Source: Lunularia cruciata
Lineage: Eukaryota; Streptophyta; Marchantiopsida; Lunulariales; Lunulariaceae
DNA: 64,000 nucleotides
Direction: 5' to 3'
NCBI GenBank assembly: GCA_948567375.1
Contig: OX419759.1
Span: 28,745,493-28,809,492, forward strand
A model generated the notes under the pieces. It was not told the origin of the DNA. It ran no database searches and saw only the letters and a list, made by a program, of their open reading frames with translations. This document shows positions 56,618 through 64,000 of this stretch, piece after piece. Each line of letters begins with the position of its first letter. Position 1 is the first letter of the stretch. The position numbers and the translations under genes are program-made.

Positions 56618-58202
56618 TAATCAAGGTGATATTGAAGTTTGTGATTTTGTAACAATTCAAGAGTAGAAATTGACTTCAAAAGAGCAATTTAAATTCAAGA
56701 GTACAAAGGAAGGAGAGGGTATAAATATGAATGTGTCTTGATAACAATTCTAGAGTAGAAATGAACTTCAAAAGAGCAATTCAAATTTGAAGATTTGGTG
56801 GAAGGAGAGGATATAAATATGAAGGACTAGTTTTCAAATTTTGGTTTTGCTTTATGAGAGATAGAGGGACAAACGTAAGGCCTATAGAGAGTTCAATATC
56901 AGAATAGAAAGCAAGAGAAGAACACAAGAAGTTGACAATTTAGAGGGCATTGGAAATTGGATTTAGGAGAGAGTATGAAATGTGAAAGGGACATACAAAC
57001 ATATCAAAATCAAAATTGGAAGGGTAGACCAAAGAGAGAGACTTGGAGAAAGGACATTGGAAATTGGGTTTGAAATCAAAGAGGAGTGATAAATAGATCA
57101 AAACTGGAAGGACATACCAAAAAGAGAGTTCAGGTTGAACGTTACAAAAATTAGAGAGAGTTCAAGGAATCTTTTGCAAAAGGAGTTAGAAATTGAGAAC
57201 TCTTTTAGGTTTCAAAAATTAAAGATAGTTCAAGGAGAAATTTTGTAAAAGGGAAATTATTCAGAGACTTTAAACAAAAGAGTAATTATCAAGAAGAAGA
57301 AACTTGAGAAAAGAAGGAGAAGGTATCAAGCAGCAAGAGAATTGAGTTTTGGAACAAAAAAATTCCTTGAATTTTCTCTTTTGAGACCTAAGAGAGAAGA
57401 AGTAGGAAATTTTGATACATATTTGAGACTTAAGACAAGTGTTGTTGAGAAAGATCAAACTCAATGAGACATGGAAAATATTCTACATGACAAGAAGTAT
57501 TAGGATGACAAGATACAGGATATTAAAGAAGGTGCTTAGCTAATTGGATATCACTAGATTGTAGATAGTATGATCCATATAAAATGGTTGGCAAGACAAG
57601 AGTCAAATTTGGACCTCAATAGAAGGCATTTGGGAAGTAAATCTTGATTCTCTTGGCTTGAAAGTGAGCATGGGTTGGAGTACCCCTGACCCAATGTGAA
57701 TTATATTGAATTTTGAATTCATGTTTGTCTTCAATTTAACAGTCCATCAATGCATTTGAGTTTACACCCTAAACCTTTAACCAAATCCACTTTTTGTTTG
57801 ATTGAGCACTCCTTTGGACGAGCAAGACCCATTTCTTTTCGAAGCGAGTCCACATCTGTCTGAATGAGCCCAACTAATATGCAAACCAGTACAACAATCA
57901 TATTTGAGTGTGCACTACCGTGATGGACGAAAACCCTCTCCCAATGAGCAAGCCCCGTCCAACAAGAGCAAGTCTCGCTTTCTTTGCTATCATTTCTTTA
58001 TTTTTGTTGCTTTGTTGTCTTTGCTTTGGTTGTTAATGAACCATTTTCATATTTTTTTTACCAGGTTCGTTTTTGTTCTCATGTTCATTCAGGTAATTTT
58101 TCATGTTCATGGTGGTTTGACAGATTGGTTATACGACGTACATGTGAAATTACAATTTCAACATCTCTCCGAGAGTACCTATCATTTGAATTGACTTTGC
58201 TT

Positions 58203-58205
<3 letters not shown>

Positions 58206-58240
<35 letters not shown>
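58206..58240. repeat. AT microsatellite
   Basis: About 17 uninterrupted AT units. Confidence 0.98.
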
Positions 58241-58242
<2 letters not shown>

Positions 58243-58750
58243 TTACAAAATGCTATAAATCATCATTTTGAGTATTTGTTACAAAAGGGAATCACTATAA
58301 TGTGCACTAGAACTCCAAGGGACAAGAAAAGTATTGGACCTATGCACCAATTTTTAGGAGAAATGTGATAATACTCTTGATTTCTTTGGGGGTTTTCCTT
58401 GCCTAGTTAATTCTAGGGTCATGGAATAAAAATGCTTTGATTTTGGATTCCTTTCCTCAAATGTCAACTTATGTGTTTACACTGTATGCTATGCTACCAC
58501 TTTAACTCTCCATTTCTCTATCTTTGTAATTTTCTAAGCGGAGCTCTCTACAAATTTGCACTTCCACCTGTCCTCCAAAGGATCATTCCTCAATTTAGTA
58601 TTGCTCAACTTGTCTTGAATAAAAGCTAATTTTTGGGTTTCCTTTAGAGGATTTCCTACTTTTACGTGATTCACCCTCCCGCTCCTTCTCTCCTTTGTCT
58701 CGTGCTCATGTTAACTCTTAGATTTTTTGTCCCCGACACCGATTATGCTT

Positions 58751-60410
58751 ACATGTACTCTTCACGGTGATAAAGGCCTTCTAAGTATGTTCTTTTTTGG
58801 TTTTGATGTACATTACTATGAAGCGCATTTAACATACGCCTAGGACCCCAGAAATCTGGATCCGACGTGTATTTCACAAATGCGTCCTGAAATACAATAG
58901 TCATTTTCCAGATCCCAAGTCTCCACCGCGCATAGAGATCTTGCTCGGCACTGATGGGCGACTTACGTTTGCGACTGGCTACAGTATAGCTGATAGACAT
59001 CGATAGTACATTCCGTGTCACTAGTTTTCCTTATTTGTTAATTCAATATCTCAGTTCGGAACGTCCTTCAACGAAAGACCCTAGATCCGAAATTTAGAAG
59101 CTTACGGTCGAATCTCTGCAGATATGGACACAGACAAAGTGATCTTGCCATTGTCAGGGAATATCAACTGGGATCTTATTTCATATCAAGAGAATGTGGG
59201 AGTCCTTGCCGTGGCGTAAACCATCATAGAAGTACCAGAAGTAGCTGGATAGGGAAACGCGACTCAACCCATTGTCGTCTATCATCATTCAACAATGGGG
59301 AACCTGGCACAAACAGACAGCGCAGAGCCTTCTGTAGCTGCGCATCCAAGCCACCAGAGATGGCTGATCTGAGAGTTAAATGGCGTCGTCGAGTTGAAAC
59401 CTAACGGAACCAAATCTACCGCGGAAGAAAGCCAGGGCCAGGACAAAGAATGGGCCGTATATTTTCTTCAGAACCTTCGGAGCATCATGCCAAGACGCAC
59501 ATAGCAAGGAGGGACGAAGGTAGCGACATGGCAATGTTAGGGAACATTAAAGGCAGACATCCACATCATTTCAGTCTCAACGAGTGCAAGGGGAGGTTCA
59601 CCTTTGTAGTGATTGATATGGTACAAACTCCTCACTACCAAAACGTAAGATTGTTATTCACAACACTGAACGTTGATTCCAGTGACCATGAGGCTAACAT
59701 GTAGTACGAGGAGAATGGAAACACGGGAAAACCAAGTCGGCCAAAAGTGTGGCAATGACGATCGGCTTTAATGGCACACATCTACATCAACGACACATTT
59801 CAGGAGCACCTGCGGTAGCAAAAAGAAACTGTGAGGAAGCATCGCTCATATGGTGGGGTCAACAGACATGAATTCGTAACGCCTGACACCCACACAACCC
59901 AACTTGTTCTCGGTAAGTGCTTTTGCTCATTCACTCAATCGACAGACTTCAACTTACGTTACCCTACTACAATATCACTACGTACAATCTACTAGCTGAT
60001 ACAGTAGAGCCATATACTCTAGGAAACAACATGAACACTAAAATACAGATTAAAGTGGGGAAAGTGAGGCATATTAAGGGCCCTCCGGTAAAGACAAGGT
60101 GGATGGTGCCAAACCATTTTTTCCTTTTATATCTATCAATTTGAAGGGGGATTTCACTCAAGAAATGATTCAAACTTTACACCCTGTGGTATGTTCAGCC
60201 AATTGAACTCTTCTTGATAGTCCTTTTCCATAGGCTTAAGTAGCATTCATAAAACATGTCCCTCGGACATTTTGCAAATGAACAGGGCAAGTGATCGACC
60301 CACCTAGTTTATCTCTATAATATGAATGGCAACGGACGTGATGTAAGCACACTCACATTGCAATTGTTCACATGAAGAACAACTTCATCATCCTTTTTTG
60401 GTCCCCGTGA
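58751..60410. other. Spacer downstream of the WDR48-like gene
   Basis: Base use changes here: CG dinucleotides become common, unlike the repeat block to the left. Short ORFs exist but match nothing I know. The part just left of 60411 should hold the 3' UTR of the WDR48-like gene; I cannot fix its poly(A) site. Confidence 0.5.
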
Positions 60411-63400
60411 TCAACGACTGGGAACCGTTCGATAATAAAGGGTAAGATCATCTGGCTTTTTCCACACATACGCTCGTACGGTTGCTAAGCTCATATCTGG
60501 TGGTAAAACCTGATACAGCAAAAAATATTATGTCAGCTTATGCCAAGGCAACCTATAGTAAGGTAAGAAAAAGGTCAGTAGGTGACAATCTAGTGACAAG
60601 ATAATGAAAGTCGAAACGAAAGGGAACACAGAGTCCAACCAAGTGAAAAAAGTGAAATATGATTATGTAGCAGAAGGTCAGATGCACGGCAGTCACGCAA
60701 CAGGGGTCCCGTATTATTCAATTCATAGAGCAGGAGCCATGCATAAAAGAACTTGTAAAGACGAATGTACAATTCCATCTCAGGGCTTTAGATTTGTGTG
60801 CAACTGCAGGAGAATTTACTTCATGATAACTTCGTTTGCCCATCTCTAGAATGGTAAGGAAGAAAAGGATACTCCAAGTTCCTCCAGATAACATTTTCCT
60901 CATCCACAACATACAGCATTGACCACTTATCCACGATCAACACATATACAAAATTGCCAACTCCAGCAGTTAGGAAGGAAGAGACAGGTGTGAGTTAAGT
61001 CCTTAATCACCTGCTGGTTGCAAAGTATCTCAACTCCGGGCTTTATCTGTTGTTGCCATACCCTAGTACTCTGTCTAGATGATGCATAAGTATTTCCTGT
61101 TTGGTGATTGCTTCCTGAAGTCGAGGTCGAATCGGAAGCACTATCATCTAATGGTCTGTCCATAAGTTTCTCTAAGACGTAATTTACAACCTGTAATGCA
61201 AGGAAGCGGGGTTAGCTTATCAAATTCTTGTGGCTTAGCAGAACGGAAACTCCAGTGATGCATTTATGAGGCAACGACTTAAGGAATTAACTTCCACAAC
61301 CTAAAAGAAACCACTTACTTTATGTATCCGCAAAATTCGAGGTGCACTGAGCTTCCCTTGAGTCAGATTTTTTAATGAGGTGCCCTCACATGGGAGAAGG
61401 AGGAAGCTACATCTGGACAGATGGAACCGATAGAAGAGTTACCACTATAATCGACATGAGATGATTCCACTGTATTCCCTCCAAACAATAGGATTGAAAC
61501 TAAAATAAGAAACCGAATTTTGAAGTACAAACACCGTTCTACAACCTCCAAAGTATATTGCGTGTAAGAATATGGAACCCGTTCGTTAGAACCTCCAAAA
61601 CATATCTTGCAAAGAATTCTTGTGCTTTTCTACTACAGATCTGAAAGCCGCATCATGACGCACTCCTCAATAATTCGACTTTTTAGCCTCACGCGGGGTC
61701 CAATCAGAGAAACTGCTCTCAGGACACTAAGACTTCCTAATGTTGATCCCTCTACTTCTGAAAGGAAATTGCATGATGTCGCACTAAAAGGAGAACCACA
61801 AACGAAATTCATCACACGCATTACAACTCAGGCATTGAAGGTTAACAAACAAGTTGTTGAACCACATACTTGGCGTTGTCTCGTGAAGGAAGACGACTAT
61901 GTGCCACACAATCAATGCACCATTGTGGCAGCTCTTTCTCATCTTCCGTTCCATCCAAGTCAGTTGCTTTCTTCCGCCACGGCCCTCCTTGTGACCCTTC
62001 TGTTATAATGGATGGGGGTGAGGTTGTTGAAAATTCAAATGCAGAAATAACTTTTGACTGGTGACCATCGCCGTCATGGTGAACATCTTCAAGCACTCTT
62101 TTCTCAGTCCCGTGTTCGACCCCAATTCCAGATTCTACGCTGGAGGCATCTCCATTTGCGAGGGGTGCTGTGGCAGCTTTCAGCCTTCGGCTGCCCTTGT
62201 ACCAAGGATCTAAAATACCACGAAGAGTCTCTTGTCCAAGATTCAGCTGTTTAGTTCACACATCCATCAACACATGAGTTTCAAGACATGGCGAAGTTAC
62301 ACAACATTTTAGCAACTTGCTTTAAGACCAAAGGGGAAAGGGTGTCAATGCAAAGACTTATAACCTTGTGCTCTTCAGTGGCACCCGGTACTTGCAAATC
62401 CACCGCATACATTTCTGCCCCAAAACATTGTGGTGTATCCATATGTACTGAGATGCTCCCAAGTCTTGTGTCCATTGTGAACCACGCTGGGACGCTAACC
62501 TGCACAACCATTAAAGATTGAGCCATTAGTTTCCAGAAGCCGGGTATACACAGGTTTAAACATGACTGAAGCTTGCTTTCGCTGTTGAAGCTATAGTGTG
62601 AATAAAACAACACGGATCCAAAGGAAAATTTGTCATATGGTTCATTTTCGGTGGAACAGGATCCTCTGGTTTCCTTCAACGTAGACGCGCATGCAAGAAA
62701 ACTCGAATGTAGCAATCAGACGAGCGCACAAAACGTTACAGCAGATAGCGCATTCTTACCTTTTCGAACAGATCTTTCTCTTTATCTTCAAAATTCACCT
62801 GGCAGGAGCACCGTATTCTACAGAGTCAGTTTTGACTTTAAAAAGATGACATTAGACATCTATGTCATATTCGTTTCCTTGACATGGCTCAGTCTTTCGA
62901 GTCCCAAGCGTCAGCGGACGATAAATCTGATACTGTGCGTGATTCATGAAAATACTTTAAAAGCTCACCTTGCCAAAATCCTTAAGGACACTACCATTGG
63001 TGATTTCCCACAGTTTCACAACCCCTTCAGCGTCCTGCACATGCGTTTTCCAGACGCTATTGGACAAGCAATCGATAGGATGTTGAGAGTAAATCTTGTG
63101 TGACGATACACTAGTAATTAACTGCCCTCTCGTTATACTGAAAGAATTGTTTATTTACATGTGAGATCCAATAGTTATCCCTGAAGTTTTATTTCCGAAT
63201 GACTGCTTAGATGTTTCCATTTCGCATTGTCCTCAATTTAATCTTAAAGCACATTCATCTCATATTCCCCCACATTACAACCAAGCATACCATAAACATG
63301 ATCTTCACCATCAAAGTTAATCACTCAAACTTTAACGTGGGGAGTAAAAACTTGATGAGGTATACCTTCGTCAAGACGTGACGCCGATCGTTTAATATTG

Positions 63401-63866
63401 AATGACGCACAATTCCAGCAGTGCCAGGAATAACCGATGCTGGGGATGAGTGCAGAGGAACCTGTAGAACATTTTGCCACTCATTATCAAGCGCCTAACA
63501 AGGCTCACGACGTAGAAAGAGGAATGAATTGATGCAACCGCTTCAAAAAATTACTGATACCTCATCAGCTTTTACACCAGTTTCTAGCTAAGGGACAGCA
63601 TAAATTACCAAATGGTCAATGCTTACTGGAGCGGAGCCATCTAAGCACGCCCTCACACGGGCAAAGGGCAAAGATCCAGCAACGAACGAGCTTGCCCTTT
63701 GAAGCTTTTTTGTTATGATTCGTTCTCGTGCGGGCCATTTGTTAAGGGAAGAATCTGTGGTGGCCACCCACAACCATTCATCCCCTTGCAAGGCTAACTG
63801 TAAGACGGGTTCTTGCTCCACACACAATAGAGTACTTTCACGAGTTGAAAGATCTGTAAGGTACAC
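60411..63866 (-). CDS. WDR48/UAF1-type WD40 protein, 3' half (nine exons)
   Basis: Minus-strand gene whose 5' part lies beyond the window. Exons, all with GT-AG introns and consistent phase: 63866-63627, 63461-63366, 63034-62969, 62798-62760, 62499-62365, 62246-61870, 61412-61319, 61190-61011, 60509-60411 (stop TGA 60413-60411), giving 441 clean codons. The first exons finish the beta-propeller (YLTDLSTRESTLLCVEQ, WVATTDSSLNKWPA, VVKLWEITNGS). The rest is the WDR48 C-terminal domain (DUF3337 type): SVPAWFTMDTRLGSISVHMD, SPPSIITEGSQGGPWRKK, CSFLLLPCEGT, LTQGKLSAPRILRIHK, and the end MSLATVRAYVWKKPDDL. Animal WDR48 binds and activates deubiquitinases USP1, USP12 and USP46. The Arabidopsis relative I recall is At3g05090 (LRS1, a lateral-root gene). 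Family identity is firm; the function here is inferred. Confidence 0.93.
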
Positions 63867-64000
63867 CTGAGAACATGTTCAAGAATAAAAAGGTAATCAC
63901 GTCAATGACCATTCAGGTCAAAACGAAATGGGCAGGGGAACCTTGGCGTGACAAACTATGGAGTTTGCGCACAAATGAGTTGGCAAAGCAATGCTGCCTT
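63867..64000 (-). other. Intron of the WDR48-like gene
   Basis: It ends with the acceptor TTCTCAG just before the exon at 63866. No exon is recognisable in the remaining 134 bases; the next upstream exon lies beyond the window. Confidence 0.7.

Larger units (their letters stand above)
55266..58750. other. Intergenic sequence without recognised genes
   Basis: A/T-rich with no convincing coding sequence. It contains a tandem duplication (56101-56617) and an AT microsatellite (58206-58240). 56640-57480 is A/G-rich on the plus strand with frequent AGAGA and GAAG runs. Confidence 0.6.

Noticed and set aside
58749-59021. A 90-codon minus-strand ORF as a gene
   Set aside because: No recognisable motif, no splice context and no homologue in the window; chance ORF likely.
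59450-59704. An 84-codon plus-strand ORF as a gene
   Set aside because: No recognisable domain or context; cannot be supported.
60014-60170. Short frames between 59.9 and 60.2 kb as a terminal exon
   Set aside because: The WDR48-like protein ends properly at 60411 with a conserved C-terminus; these frames add nothing.
61633-61821. Minus-strand open stretch with a CNFLSEVEGSTLG-like match, first taken as a WDR48 exon
   Set aside because: The exon at 61412-61319 fits much better (CSFLLLPCEGT, LTQGKLSAPRILRIHK), has good splice sites and keeps the phase. 61633-61821 lies inside the intron.

Overview
The window looks like nuclear DNA of a streptophyte, most probably a land plant or close algal relative with a repeat-rich genome. 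The evidence is one intron-split plant gene at the right end (the 3' half of a WDR48/UAF1-type WD40 gene, minus strand, 60411-63866) and about 55 kb of stacked, decayed Ty3/gypsy-type retroelements. I cannot name the species. Nothing here looks bacterial. Layout: 1-5671 is the 5' end of element A (minus): gag, a tRNA-Asp-type primer site and a 3.7-kb LTR. 5672-7918 and 17833-20008 are the two halves of element G (minus), split inside its gag by element H (plus, 7919-17832). 20009-38454 is element B (plus), same family as A, with giant LTRs. B is split in its integrase by solo LTR D (29087-34341), which is itself split by a short solo LTR E (30810-32716). 38455-40030 holds LTR-like pieces, including an LTR with a tRNA-Met primer site. 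40031-44171 is H2, a 5' fragment of an H relative (minus), inserted in the LTR of element I (minus, 44172-52926). Element I is itself split by solo LTR F (45759-49505). 52929-55265 is a decayed relative of the protein coded inside the giant LTRs. 55266-60410 is mostly featureless, then the host gene. Two things stand out. First, element H is a Ty3-like gag-pol element that also codes for a C5-cytosine DNA methyltransferase domain between protease and reverse transcriptase, and a PHD finger just after integrase. Its ends are not normal LTRs: they are arranged A1 - internal - B1 - A2 - B2, the split-direct-repeat layout known from PAT/Ngaro elements, although H carries a DDE integrase. H2 starts at exactly the same base position as H, so this end is not an accident of one copy. 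Second, the A/B/C/D/F family has LTRs of about 3.7 kb that each contain a roughly 750-codon open reading frame for a coiled-coil protein, downstream of a TATA box, in the sense direction. In A, C and F this reading frame runs its whole length without a frameshift and is broken only by point-mutation stops. All elements in the window are broken by stops and mostly cannot be active. Many of the stops I compared are explained by C-to-T or G-to-A changes, as expected for methylated, silenced repeats. The host gene reads clean through nine exons.
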